A stretch of 64,000 nt of DNA from Cloacimonetes bacterium UBA6097 (GTDB taxonomy: Bacteria; Cloacimonadota; Cloacimonadia; Cloacimonadales; Cloacimonadaceae): NCBI GenBank assembly GCA_002435865.1, contig DIWV01000007.1, positions 544,609 to 608,608 of the forward strand, read 5' to 3'. This document shows positions 15,844-24,233 of this stretch, in pieces. Position numbers and translations under genes: made by a program. Position 1 is the first letter of the stretch, and each line of letters starts with the position of its first letter. A model generated the notes under the pieces. That model had not been told where the DNA came from. It searched no databases and saw nothing but the letters and a program-made list of their open reading frames with translations.

Positions 15844-17832
15844 ATGGATAAACATGGCGTTCTGGAAATGACCCAGATGCGGTATGAGCCGGATAGACCC
15901 AAGGCGGCTAATCCTATCAAGATTCAGGACCTCACCTTCCGTGACGGACACCAAAGCCTGTTTGCCACACGCGGCAGAACAGAAGACATGCTGGTGGTTG
16001 CAGAAGATATGGATAAAGTGGGCTTTTACTCCCTGGAGATGTGGGGTGGAGCTACCTTTGATACAATGCAGAGATACCTTAATGAAGACCCTTGGGAACG
16101 CATCCGTACTCTGAAAAAGAAGATTAAGAAAACACCTTTTTCCATGCTGCTCAGAGGTCAGAACCTGGTCGGTTACCGCAACTATGCAGATGACGTGGTG
16201 GAAGCTTTTGTGCAAAGAGCAGCAGATAACGGGATTGATATTTTCAGGGTATTTGATGCTTTAAATGACTTCCGCAATTTCCAGACTGCAGTTAAAATCA
16301 TCAAGAAGAACAAGAAGCACTTCCAGGGTTCCATCTGCTATTCCCTAACAGAACAGCGCATGGGCGGGGATACTTATAACATTGAGTACTATGTTAATAA
16401 AGCTAAACAACTGGAAGAAATGGGAGCAGATACAATCTGTATAAAGGACATGGCAGGTCTTGTAGCTCCTTATGATGCTTTCAATCTTGTTCGTGCCCTT
16501 AAGGAAAACGTCAAAGTTCCCATTCATCTGCATACGCATTTCACATCAGGCATGGGAGATTTGGCACTTCTTAAGGCTGTAGAGGCAGGAGTGGATATTA
16601 TTGATACCTGTATGGCACCATATGCTTACAGGACTTCTCATGCAGCTATAGAGCCTTTGGTAAATACTTTACTGGGGACAAACCGCGATACGGGTTTTGA
16701 TATTAAACTATTGAATAAGATAGATAAGGAATTGGAAAAGGTGATTCCCAAGTATCTGCAGTTTGCCGATAATACAAAGTACAGCATTATTGATACGGAT
16801 GTAATCATCCACCAGACCCCCGGTGGTATGCTTTCCAATCTCGTAAATCAACTTCGTGGGATGGATGAACTGGATAAACTGGATGATGTGTTTGCAGAAA
16901 TACCAAAGGTTCGCAAAGACCTTGGCATGATTCCATTGGTTACTCCCACCAGTCAGATTGTTGGTATTCAGGCAGTTAACAATGCCTTGTTTGATAAAAA
17001 AGACGGAGAATATTCCAGAACTACAGAGCAGGTAAAAGACTTATGTTACGGTCTGTATGGTAAGACTACTCTTCCCATAGACCCGGAAGTCCAGAAGAAA
17101 GCACTTAAAGGTTACCCGCGTGGCGAAAAACCCATAAATGTACGTCCCGGAGATGTGATTGAACCGGCTATGGCAAAGGTTCATGAAGAATGTAAAGACT
17201 TAGCCAAAGATATAGATGATGAGCTGATTGTTGCACTGTATGACGTAACAGCTATGCGATTCCTGAAATGGAAATATGGCATATTTCCCGTTCCTGATGA
17301 AGCAAAGCCGACTACTTTGGAACAGGTTATGGATGAACAGGAAATAATTAAAAAATATAAAGCTGGAGAATTTGTTGTGAAAGATAATAAAAATAATCCC
17401 CCCAAGCCTGAAGGAATCAGGCAGTTTGATGTTTATGTAGATGATGAATACTTCCTGGTGGAAGTTAATGAAAAAGGCGGAACTCCGCGTGTAGTAAGCA
17501 GTAAACCGGCAATAAATCCTGCTCCTGTTCCACAGGTTAAACCTGTAGCGCCGTCACCTGCCCAGGTAAGTCCTGCTCCTGCCAAAGCAGCTGAACCTGC
17601 TCCCAGTGTGGAAGGCGGAACTCCTATTAATGCACCTATGCCGGGAATGCTTGTTAAGTATGAAAAGAAAGCCGGAGACGCTATTGAAGTTGGTGAAACT
17701 ATCCTTGTCCTGGAAGCAATGAAGATGTATAACAATATCCCCAGTCCGGTCAAAGGTGTGATTGCAGCAACTCCTCTAAATGCCGGAGACAATGTCAGCA
17801 AAGGTCAGGTTCTGGCTGTAATTAAATCATAA
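15844..17832 (+). CDS. oadA: Oxaloacetate decarboxylase/transcarboxylase 5S-like subunit fused to a biotin carrier
   Basis: A 662-residue protein of the OadA/PycB type. The HMGL-like TIM barrel (about 20-290) has 'DLTFRDGHQSLFATR' for metal and substrate binding and the catalytic Lys in 'GADTICIKDMAGL'. A conserved carboxylase domain runs to about 480. An Ala/Pro linker (about 548-590) leads to a biotinyl domain with the biotinylated Lys K627 in 'LEAMKMYNN'. It transfers CO2 between biotin and pyruvate/oxaloacetate. With MmdA it forms a complete soluble methylmalonyl-CoA:pyruvate carboxyltransferase, in which the 5S and 1.3S parts of the Propionibacterium enzyme are fused. AAGGAG precedes the ATG by 7 nt, and a terminator follows at 17860. 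Confidence 0.92.
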   Translation: MDKHGVLEMTQMRYEPDRPKAANPIKIQDLTFRDGHQSLFATRGRTEDMLVVAEDMDKVGFYSLEMWGGATFDTMQRYLNEDPWERIRTLKKKIKKTPFSMLLRGQNLVGYRNYADDVVEAFVQRAADNGIDIFRVFDALNDFRNFQTAVKIIKKNKKHFQGSICYSLTEQRMGGDTYNIEYYVNKAKQLEEMGADTICIKDMAGLVAPYDAFNLVRALKENVKVPIHLHTHFTSGMGDLALLKAVEAGVDIIDTCMAPYAYRTSHAAIEPLVNTLLGTNRDTGFDIKLLNKIDKELEKVIPKYLQFADNTKYSIIDTDVIIHQTPGGMLSNLVNQLRGMDELDKLDDVFAEIPKVRKDLGMIPLVTPTSQIVGIQAVNNALFDKKDGEYSRTTEQVKDLCYGLYGKTTLPIDPEVQKKALKGYPRGEKPINVRPGDVIEPAMAKVHEECKDLAKDIDDELIVALYDVTAMRFLKWKYGIFPVPDEAKPTTLEQVMDEQEIIKKYKAGEFVVKDNKNNPPKPEGIRQFDVYVDDEYFLVEVNEKGGTPRVVSSKPAINPAPVPQVKPVAPSPAQVSPAPAKAAEPAPSVEGGTPINAPMPGMLVKYEKKAGDAIEVGETILVLEAMKMYNNIPSPVKGVIAATPLNAGDNVSKGQVLAVIKS

Positions 17833-17859
17833 CAAAATAACATATCATATAAAGAAAAG

Positions 17860-17888
17860 ACCCTCTCCATATCGGAAAGGGTTTTTTC
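17860..17888. terminator. Terminator between the carboxyltransferase cluster and cls (probably bidirectional)
   Basis: ACCCTCTCC and GGAAAGGGT pair with one internal mismatch around a 5-nt loop, followed by a run of six T on + and preceded by an A-rich stretch that is T-rich on -. It lies 27 nt after the oadA stop and 18 nt beyond the end of the convergent cls gene. Confidence 0.8.
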
Positions 17889-17906
17889 TTTTTCAGCCAA
17901 ATATTA

Positions 17907-19481
17907 TTAAAGCAACGGTGAAAACAATCTGCAAATGGATTCTTTGGGTCTTTGCCAGATTGAACGTTTGCCAAATTCTTCCAGAACAACTTTTCTGCTG
18001 TTTATCAAATCATCCTGAAACTGAGATTCTGCTTCCAGTGCAATTTCTTTGTTATAGAGCATGGCATTGAGCTCAAAGTTATGGTTAAAGCTGCGTAAAT
18101 CCATATTTGCAGTGCCGATGGAGACTATTTCATCGTCAGCAATAAGCACTTTGGCATGCATAAAACCTTTCTGGTATTCATAAATCTCTACTCCAGCCAG
18201 GAGCAATTCTGCATAATAAGAACGCGAACCCCAGAAAACAATGTAGTGGTCAGGCTTTGAGGGCAGGATAATTTTTACTTCTACTCCACTCAATGAAGCT
18301 GTTTTGAGAGCCATCAGAAGGCTTTCATTCAGAACGAGGTAGGGACTGGTTATGTGCACACTTCTTTTTGCATTGGCTATACAGGCAAAATAGACCTGCA
18401 TGATGCTTTCCCAGTCTGAGTCCGGACCACTGCTGACAATCTGAACAGGTACGCCGGTATTCATAGATTTATCGCAATTTATGATTTCAGCATTGATGGC
18501 ACGCATATCCTGTTTAAGGATATTTTCTTTCGCTACAAAGTACCAATCGGTCAGGAAAATAGCTTCCAGAGACAGAACACTCCTGCCCTTGAGCTTAAGC
18601 AGACTATCACGCCAATAGCCGAAATATTTGCTTTTATTGAAGTATTTATTCCCGATGTTAAGTCCACCCAGATAAGCAGTCTTGTTATCCACTATGACCA
18701 GTTTCCTGTGATTACGGTAATTAAGCCTGCTGCTGATAGTGGGGAATGGTGATGGGAGAAAGGGATACATCTCCACACCGGCTCTTTTAAGGTCACGTTT
18801 ATAACTGCGGGGAAGCTTCCAACAGCCGACTGCATCATAGATTAACCTGATTTTTACTCCTTCCCTGGCTTTGGCTTTGAGTACTTCTTTAAACTCTTTG
18901 CCTGTTTCATCGTTTGCCAGCGAGAAGTATTCTATGTTAACGTTTTTCTTTGCTGCTTTGATACCTTCCAGGATTTTATCCAGGGAAGTTTGTGTATCCG
19001 GAATAAGTTCTACATGATTATGGCAAGTCAGTAATGCTTTATTATTGCTTTCCAGCAGTCTTATCAGTTTATGAACCAGAGGATTTTCTATTTTGTCCTG
19101 AAGATACTCTGCATCACTGTCTTCTAAAAGGTGTTCCTGTAAATATAGTATATCTTCCATTCCTTTTCTGGAGAATATACGTGATTTTCGCCAATTCCTG
19201 CCAAAGAATAAATAGAAGATAAATCCGATAATCGGTAAATATACCAGTACCAGTATCCATGCCAGGGTTCTGACAGGAGAACCATTTTCCATTACAAGAA
19301 CAATTATGATAAGAAAAGTTGATACAGTAAAGACTATATTCAGGACTTTATTAGTCACCTGGGACAAACCGGCAAACAGAGTTCCACTGGATAAGAATTG
19401 TACAATAGTGAACAAAAAAAGCAGGGAAAGTAAAAATATCAGGAACAAAGCCAAGGCATCCCAGAACTTATGTGACAGCAA
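17907..19481 (-). CDS. cls: Cardiolipin synthase (PLD family)
   Basis: A 524-residue cardiolipin synthase, joining two phosphatidylglycerol molecules at the inner membrane. Three hydrophobic stretches cover about residues 10-30, 45-62 and 70-92 (the last one the 'PLDc_N' segment 'TLAWILVLVYLPIIGFIFYLFFGRNWR'). Two HxKxxxxD catalytic motifs follow, one in 'NHRKLVIVDNKTAYLGG' at about 256 and one in 'MHAKVLIADDEIVSIGT' at about 439, both intact. The length is typical of ClsA. The start is a TTG at 19481 with GGGGGA 4-5 nt upstream. It is a monocistronic gene, convergent with the carboxyltransferase cluster. Confidence 0.93.
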   Translation of the reverse strand: MLSHKFWDALALFLIFLLSLLFLFTIVQFLSSGTLFAGLSQVTNKVLNIVFTVSTFLIIIVLVMENGSPVRTLAWILVLVYLPIIGFIFYLFFGRNWRKSRIFSRKGMEDILYLQEHLLEDSDAEYLQDKIENPLVHKLIRLLESNNKALLTCHNHVELIPDTQTSLDKILEGIKAAKKNVNIEYFSLANDETGKEFKEVLKAKAREGVKIRLIYDAVGCWKLPRSYKRDLKRAGVEMYPFLPSPFPTISSRLNYRNHRKLVIVDNKTAYLGGLNIGNKYFNKSKYFGYWRDSLLKLKGRSVLSLEAIFLTDWYFVAKENILKQDMRAINAEIINCDKSMNTGVPVQIVSSGPDSDWESIMQVYFACIANAKRSVHITSPYLVLNESLLMALKTASLSGVEVKIILPSKPDHYIVFWGSRSYYAELLLAGVEIYEYQKGFMHAKVLIADDEIVSIGTANMDLRSFNHNFELNAMLYNKEIALEAESQFQDDLINSRKVVLEEFGKRSIWQRPKESICRLFSPLL

Positions 19482-20067
19482 TTATCCCCCTAATGCATAA
19501 CATTACTTAGTGAATTATACATATTTACTGAGATTAAACTAAACACAAAGTAACTATTTCCGGATAAAGATATTTTGTCAATATAACTGTATGTGTATAT
19601 CTAAAGCAAGTCTTCAAAGTTCTATCAACAAATTACTCTTGCGCAGTTCTGAAAGCACATTGGAGGCATTTGGCATCACATTAAACATGTAACTTACTTT
19701 AGCCGGATCTGCCAAAGATTCTAATGAATACAATACTATTAATGTCAACATTATCATAAATTACTTGACAATTGTTTCGATAGTTATTTTATTAAATCCC
19801 CATTGAAACAAATGGGATGTTGATAAAATGTAACGTGCAGATTTATTTTTTTTCGATAGCACAAAAAATGGAGGTTTTAGAGAAAATTGAAATTTAATTT
19901 ATTAGTTTTTTGTATTTTAAACACACATAACTTCGCAATTAAAACCCGCAGCAACTTAAGAAGTATAGCTGTGGAATTGTCTCTGTTTGAGAATATCACT
20001 ATTAATTGAATTTGCTAACTTTTATTATTAGATTAAATTAAATCTAACATTACGACAAGGGGGAAAA
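19482..20067. other. Gene-poor AT-rich region before the 20068 lipoprotein
   Basis: No gene is secure here. What can be seen is a 47-codon open frame on the minus strand (listed separately), a TTGACA at 19765-19770 with TTTATT 17 nt downstream that could be a promoter reading to the right, a small hairpin (ATCCC..ATT / AATGGGAT, about 19795-19815), and a long AT-rich tract ending in the AGGGGG ribosome site of the next gene. If that promoter is used, the lipoprotein mRNA would have a leader of about 270 nt. Confidence 0.4.
19614..19757 (-). CDS. Possible small protein or gene remnant, 47 codons
   Basis: The frame opens M-I-M-L-T-L-I-V and continues with 'ESLADPAKVSYMFNVMPNA' and 'VLSELRKSNLLIEL' before TGA. 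The second half has the composition of a real helical protein. There is no clear ribosome site before the ATG and no family I can name. It may be the 3' end of a decayed gene or a true short protein reading away from the lipoprotein gene. Confidence 0.3.
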   Translation of the reverse strand: MIMLTLIVLYSLESLADPAKVSYMFNVMPNASNVLSELRKSNLLIEL

Positions 20068-21081
20068 ATGAAATCGATCCTTAAGTTAACTTTAATCCTA
20101 CTGGTTTTTACTCTTTTATTAATCAGCTGTACTAACAAAGATATTACAGCTCCCAAAGGTTCAAACGTGTTAAAAGCTTCTGCATCAAATCCTGATATCT
20201 ATCCGATTTGGGCAGGACAAAACATTAATGCCGGCACTATGGCAATCTGGAATGACAGCATAAATATTTTTGTTCAGTTTAATCTGATTGATGGATGGAT
20301 GCTGGAACAAACTCATGTACAGTTAGATACAGATTTAACCGAAGACGAATGGATTCATGCCAGCGGAACACCTGTTCCCGGTCAGTTTGACTATATAATG
20401 GATTTCAATCCGATGGTTACTACTTATACACAGGTGATTCCATTATCAGCTTATGGTTACGCCTATGGTGACACCATTATTATTGCAGCCCATGCTTCAG
20501 TTAAAAAATATGATTCCCAAACCGGCGGTTACCAGCAGGAAACAGCCTGGGGCGGAGATGAAGAAGGTCCCGGCTCACGTTGGTGGTTCTATATGCATTA
20601 TATCATTACACCTCCGGACCAACAACCTCCTGATGATGATGATGAATATCAATATGAAACTGCTATGATGAGAATGTATGATGATCCTGCAGATTTCACA
20701 TACAGATGGTTTGTTAAACCTGGCAAACCTCATGCCTGGTTCGGTTATGTTAAAACCACACCAGTTATGACTCCCCAGACTTACTATTTCTATGCCGGTC
20801 AGTATTACAAAGCCGGAGAAGTAAATATCTGGAAAGCAGGTGATTCATTATTTGTCCAATGCAATATGATGAATGATTGGGAAGCAACAGGTAGTCATTT
20901 GAACGTACAACTCACGGATTATATGGGTTCACCGGCTTTTGGTAATTTCCCATATACTGCAACTTTCGATCCTGCTGTCAACATGTTTACTTATAATGTG
21001 CCATGGAATCCCGCTTGGGATGGTATGGAACTGAAAATATGTCTCCATGCTGATGCACAAAAAGAGATCATACCGGATTAA
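20068..21081 (+). CDS. Lipoprotein with two copies of a beta domain, function unknown
   Basis: An exported lipoprotein of 337 residues; the signal ends 'LLLISC', lipid Cys at about 21. Two copies of one domain follow. The first runs from 'PIWAGQNINAGTMAIWNDS' through 'FVQFNLIDGWMLEQTHVQL' (about 50-95). The second runs from 'YYFYAGQYYKAGEVNIWKAGD' through 'VQCNMMNDWEATGSHLNVQL' (about 242-290). Both go on to an 'FDYxxxFNP/TATFDPAV' segment. They are joined by an acidic Asp-rich linker at about 190-195. The aromatic pattern recalls sugar-binding or DOMON-like beta sandwiches, but I cannot fix the fold. AGGGGG precedes the ATG and a strong terminator follows. Confidence 0.75.
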   Translation: MKSILKLTLILLVFTLLLISCTNKDITAPKGSNVLKASASNPDIYPIWAGQNINAGTMAIWNDSINIFVQFNLIDGWMLEQTHVQLDTDLTEDEWIHASGTPVPGQFDYIMDFNPMVTTYTQVIPLSAYGYAYGDTIIIAAHASVKKYDSQTGGYQQETAWGGDEEGPGSRWWFYMHYIITPPDQQPPDDDDEYQYETAMMRMYDDPADFTYRWFVKPGKPHAWFGYVKTTPVMTPQTYYFYAGQYYKAGEVNIWKAGDSLFVQCNMMNDWEATGSHLNVQLTDYMGSPAFGNFPYTATFDPAVNMFTYNVPWNPAWDGMELKICLHADAQKEIIPD

Positions 21082-21098
21082 TTAACCTTATTAATAAC

Positions 21099-21134
21099 AA
21101 GCCGTTACACATATTGTGTGACGGCTTTTTTTTT
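21099..21134 (+). terminator. Rho-independent terminator after the 20068 lipoprotein
   Basis: AAGCCGTTACAC pairs with GTGTGACGGCTT (one G-T pair) around a 5-nt loop, followed by nine or more T. It begins 17 nt after the stop codon. Confidence 0.9.
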
Positions 21135-21253
21135 ATTTATAAGCTCAGATTTAAACAAGCATCTCATCCTCTTTATTCTGATAGTTTACCGATTATGAGG
21201 GAGTAATCCCGCTCTTGATTATGACTCTTATCCTTCTTAATCACATATATTGG

Positions 21254-21355
21254 ATTACAGCATAATTACAGCATATTTAATGTATAGTTTCTGTATCCAA
21301 GTATACAGAAACTATACTGCAAGTATACAGAAACTATACTGCAACTATACTGAAG
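21254..21355 (+). repeat. 11-nt fold-back array, locus B
   Basis: Five direct 11-nt units fill 21301-21355 with no gap: GTATACAGAAA, CTATACTGCAA, GTATACAGAAA, CTATACTGCAA, CTATACTGAAG. Four inverted units precede them in phase from 21254 to 21297 (ATTACAGCATA twice, TTTAATGTATA, GTTTCTGTATC), then a 3-nt spacer. The axis is a perfect 15-bp stem with a 6-nt loop (CCAAGT). The layout aligns unit by unit with locus A (three inverted, spacer, five direct, last unit ending TATACTGAAG). It ends 90 nt before the GTG start of the acyl-CoA synthetase gene. Confidence 0.9.
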
Positions 21356-21445
21356 ATCCTTGGAAAAGAAAAAGGGTAAATTAAAAAACTCTTGACCTGC
21401 CTGTTGCCGGGAAAAGAGTGAACAAAAAAAGCACTGAGGTGAGGA

Positions 21446-24127
21446 GTGAACGTACATAACCTGGATAACATATTTAAGCCTAAGCGCATAGCTCTGATTG
21501 GTATCAGCGTAAATCCGCAGAGTGTAGGCGGCAGGATACTTAGCAATCTGGTTACAGGTGGTTTTACAGGAGTGGTTTATCCCGTTAATCCAACTTTAGA
21601 AGCTGTAATGGGCATCCAATGTTACCACAATATTCAATCCCTGCCCAACAAACCTGACCTGGCGATTATCTGTTCTGATCCGGAATCGGTACCCGAATAT
21701 TTAAATCAGTGCGGAGAAGCCGGAATACTGGGCATTATAATAGTATCTGCCGGATTTAAAGAAACCGGAGAACAAGGCAAACAACTGGAAAACCAAATAG
21801 AGGCAATTCGAAATACGTACAAAGGCATGAGGATAATGGGACCCAATTGCCTGGGTTATATCTCACCGGCAAATAAACTCAATGTCAGCTTCGGAGACGG
21901 AATGCCGCGCAAAGGAAACATAGCTTTTGTGTCACAATCCGGAGCTCTATGTACATCCATACTTGACTGGGCTATTGAAGCAAAAATCGGATTTTCTTAC
22001 TTAGTCTCTATCGGTAATACTATAGATGTAGATTTTGGGGATTTGATTGATTATCTGGGTGAGGATGAAGAAACTAAATGTATAATTTTATATATTGAAT
22101 CGATCTCAGATGCACGCAAGTTCATGACTGCTGCACGTGCTTTTGCTCTCTCTAAGCCTATTATTGCCTATAAAGCAGGCAGATTTCCTGAGTCGGCAGA
22201 AGTTGCAGCCTCTCATACAGGTGCTATGGCTTCTGCAGATAATGTCTTTGATGCAGCTTTTCAAAGAGCAGGAATAGTAAGAATATATGATATTGGCAAA
22301 ATCTTTGATGTAGCAGAATTAATCGGTCGTAAAAAGATACCGGCAGGTCAGAAACTGGCGATTATTACCAATGCCGGCGGACCCGGTGTTATGGCAACGG
22401 ATGCCCTGATAGCACAAAAAGGGCAGCTTGCAAAATTAAGTGAAAAAACAATGGAAGACCTTAACCTGAACCTGCCTGATTTCTGGTCACACGGTAATCC
22501 GGTGGATGTATTGGGGGATGCGCGCCCCAAACGCTATGCCAAAGCTGTTTCCATAGTTATAAGTGACCCGGGTGTTGATGCTGTCCTGGTTATTCTGACG
22601 CCACAAGCAATGACTAATCCCAGCGGTACTGCCAGAGAAATAAGCAAATTGGCTGAAACAACAACCAAACCAATTCTTGCTGCCTGGATTGGAGGCGGGA
22701 GTATGGTGGAAGGTATAAAGATTCTGTCGGAAAGCGGCATCCCTGCATACAGTACTCCTGAACAGGCAATCGGTGCTTTTATTACGTTAGTTGATTATGG
22801 CAGGAATTTGCAGGCTCTGTATGAAACTCCCAAAGATGTTCCGGTTGAATTCACCGTAGATAGAAAAGAATTCCGAAGTAAGTTTAATGATATTATTAAG
22901 CAGGGCAATTCAACTTTATCAGAAACAACTTCCAAATACCTTCTGGAATCATATGGAATCCCTACTTCTCTCCCGCAAATAGCCGAAACTGCTGAGCAGG
23001 CAGTCAGACTTGCCGATAAAATCGGATATCCTGTTGTACTTAAAATAATCTCGCAACAAATAACTCACAAAACAGATGTGGGTGGTGTTGCATTGAATTT
23101 AAAAAATGCAGCAGAAGTTGATGCAGCATTTAAAAAAATCATACAAAATGCCAAGACTCACAGTCCCAATGCTGTATTGGAAGGTGTTTCTGTGCAGCCG
23201 ATGATTGATACTGAAAACGGTGTGGAGCTAATCCTGGGAGTTAAACAGGATCCTGTGTTCGGTTCAGTTATAATGGTCGGAACAGGCGGTATTTATGCAG
23301 AACTGTTTCATGACAGTACTTTGGAATTGCCTCCCTTAAATGAAAAACTGGCAAGAAGAATGCTGTCAAAACTTAATATATATCCATTACTGAATGGATT
23401 CAGGGGAAAACCACCCGTTAATATGGATAAACTGGTTGAGGTTTTAATCAGAATGTCTTATCTGGCTGCAGATTACCCGGAAATAGTGGAACTTGATATC
23501 AATCCTTTATTAGTTACACCTGCCGGAGTTGTAGCATTAGACGGAAGAGTGGTCGTTAATCTTGAAGCAATAGAAAGAGAACCATATCAGCATCTGGCAC
23601 TTAGACCTTATCCTGAGGAGTATGTTAAAAAAGTCAGGCTGGCTGATAATTCTGAGGTAACATTACGACCTATAAAACCTGAAGATGAACTGCTTTGGCT
23701 GGAAATGCTCGGAAGCTGTTCACGAGAAGCAATTTATCAGAGGTTCCGGTATTTCTTTTTCTGGAATTCTCATGAAGTAGCAATTCGCTATTGTTTTATA
23801 GACTATGACAGAGAGATTGCTATCGTTGCAGAAGCTGAAACAGAAGGTCAAAAAAAGTTGATTGGAGTCGGAAGAATAGTTGCAGATCCAGACCATGAAA
23901 CAGTTGAATATGCAGTTTTAGTTCCTGAAGAATGGCAAAACAAAAAACTCGGAAGCCTTTTAACTGACTATTGTATGGATATTTCTGAGAAATGGAATTT
24001 GAAAAAGGTTGTAGCACAGACTACTACAGATAATCTTAGAATGATCAGTGTATTTAAAAAACATGGATTTACTATAAATCCGGACCTTCACAGCGAGATG
24101 GTCGACGTAGAGAAATCACTTTCATGA
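21446..24127 (+). CDS. ADP-forming acyl-CoA synthetase (alpha-beta fusion) with C-terminal GNAT domain
   Basis: An 893-residue fusion. Order: CoA-binding Rossmann domain (about 5-135, with 'GPNCLGYISP' near its end), ligase domain with 'SQSGALC' at about 165, the phosphohistidine region 'ASHTGAMAS' at about 255, an ATP-grasp domain at about 480-710 ('YPVVLKIISQQITHKTDVGGV'), then a GNAT acetyltransferase domain at about 727-893 ('VTLRPIKPEDE', 'AVLVPEEWQNKKLGSLL'). It would convert acetyl- or propionyl-CoA to the acid while making ATP. The appended GNAT resembles protein acetyltransferases of the Pat/PatZ kind, which share this whole architecture, so a role in protein lysine acetylation is an alternative. 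The presence of the His and ATP-grasp residues keeps ATP formation possible. GTG start; GAGGT 5 nt upstream. Confidence 0.9.
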   Translation: MNVHNLDNIFKPKRIALIGISVNPQSVGGRILSNLVTGGFTGVVYPVNPTLEAVMGIQCYHNIQSLPNKPDLAIICSDPESVPEYLNQCGEAGILGIIIVSAGFKETGEQGKQLENQIEAIRNTYKGMRIMGPNCLGYISPANKLNVSFGDGMPRKGNIAFVSQSGALCTSILDWAIEAKIGFSYLVSIGNTIDVDFGDLIDYLGEDEETKCIILYIESISDARKFMTAARAFALSKPIIAYKAGRFPESAEVAASHTGAMASADNVFDAAFQRAGIVRIYDIGKIFDVAELIGRKKIPAGQKLAIITNAGGPGVMATDALIAQKGQLAKLSEKTMEDLNLNLPDFWSHGNPVDVLGDARPKRYAKAVSIVISDPGVDAVLVILTPQAMTNPSGTAREISKLAETTTKPILAAWIGGGSMVEGIKILSESGIPAYSTPEQAIGAFITLVDYGRNLQALYETPKDVPVEFTVDRKEFRSKFNDIIKQGNSTLSETTSKYLLESYGIPTSLPQIAETAEQAVRLADKIGYPVVLKIISQQITHKTDVGGVALNLKNAAEVDAAFKKIIQNAKTHSPNAVLEGVSVQPMIDTENGVELILGVKQDPVFGSVIMVGTGGIYAELFHDSTLELPPLNEKLARRMLSKLNIYPLLNGFRGKPPVNMDKLVEVLIRMSYLAADYPEIVELDINPLLVTPAGVVALDGRVVVNLEAIEREPYQHLALRPYPEEYVKKVRLADNSEVTLRPIKPEDELLWLEMLGSCSREAIYQRFRYFFFWNSHEVAIRYCFIDYDREIAIVAEAETEGQKKLIGVGRIVADPDHETVEYAVLVPEEWQNKKLGSLLTDYCMDISEKWNLKKVVAQTTTDNLRMISVFKKHGFTINPDLHSEMVDVEKSLS

Positions 24128-24153
24128 AACAAAATACATTCATGATTTTTCCC

Positions 24154-24181
24154 TTGCACAATTTTCTGATACCAATAATAT
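24154..24181 (+). promoter_or_regulatory. Putative promoter of the 24234 surface protein gene
   Basis: TTGCAC at 24154-24159, a 16-nt spacer, and TAATAT at 24176-24181. The start codon is about 53 nt downstream. Sigma-70-like by eye only. Confidence 0.45.
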
Positions 24182-24233
24182 GTCTATCTAATTAAAAAAA
24201 GACTTAATTAAAATAAACTCTTGGAGTTGTACT

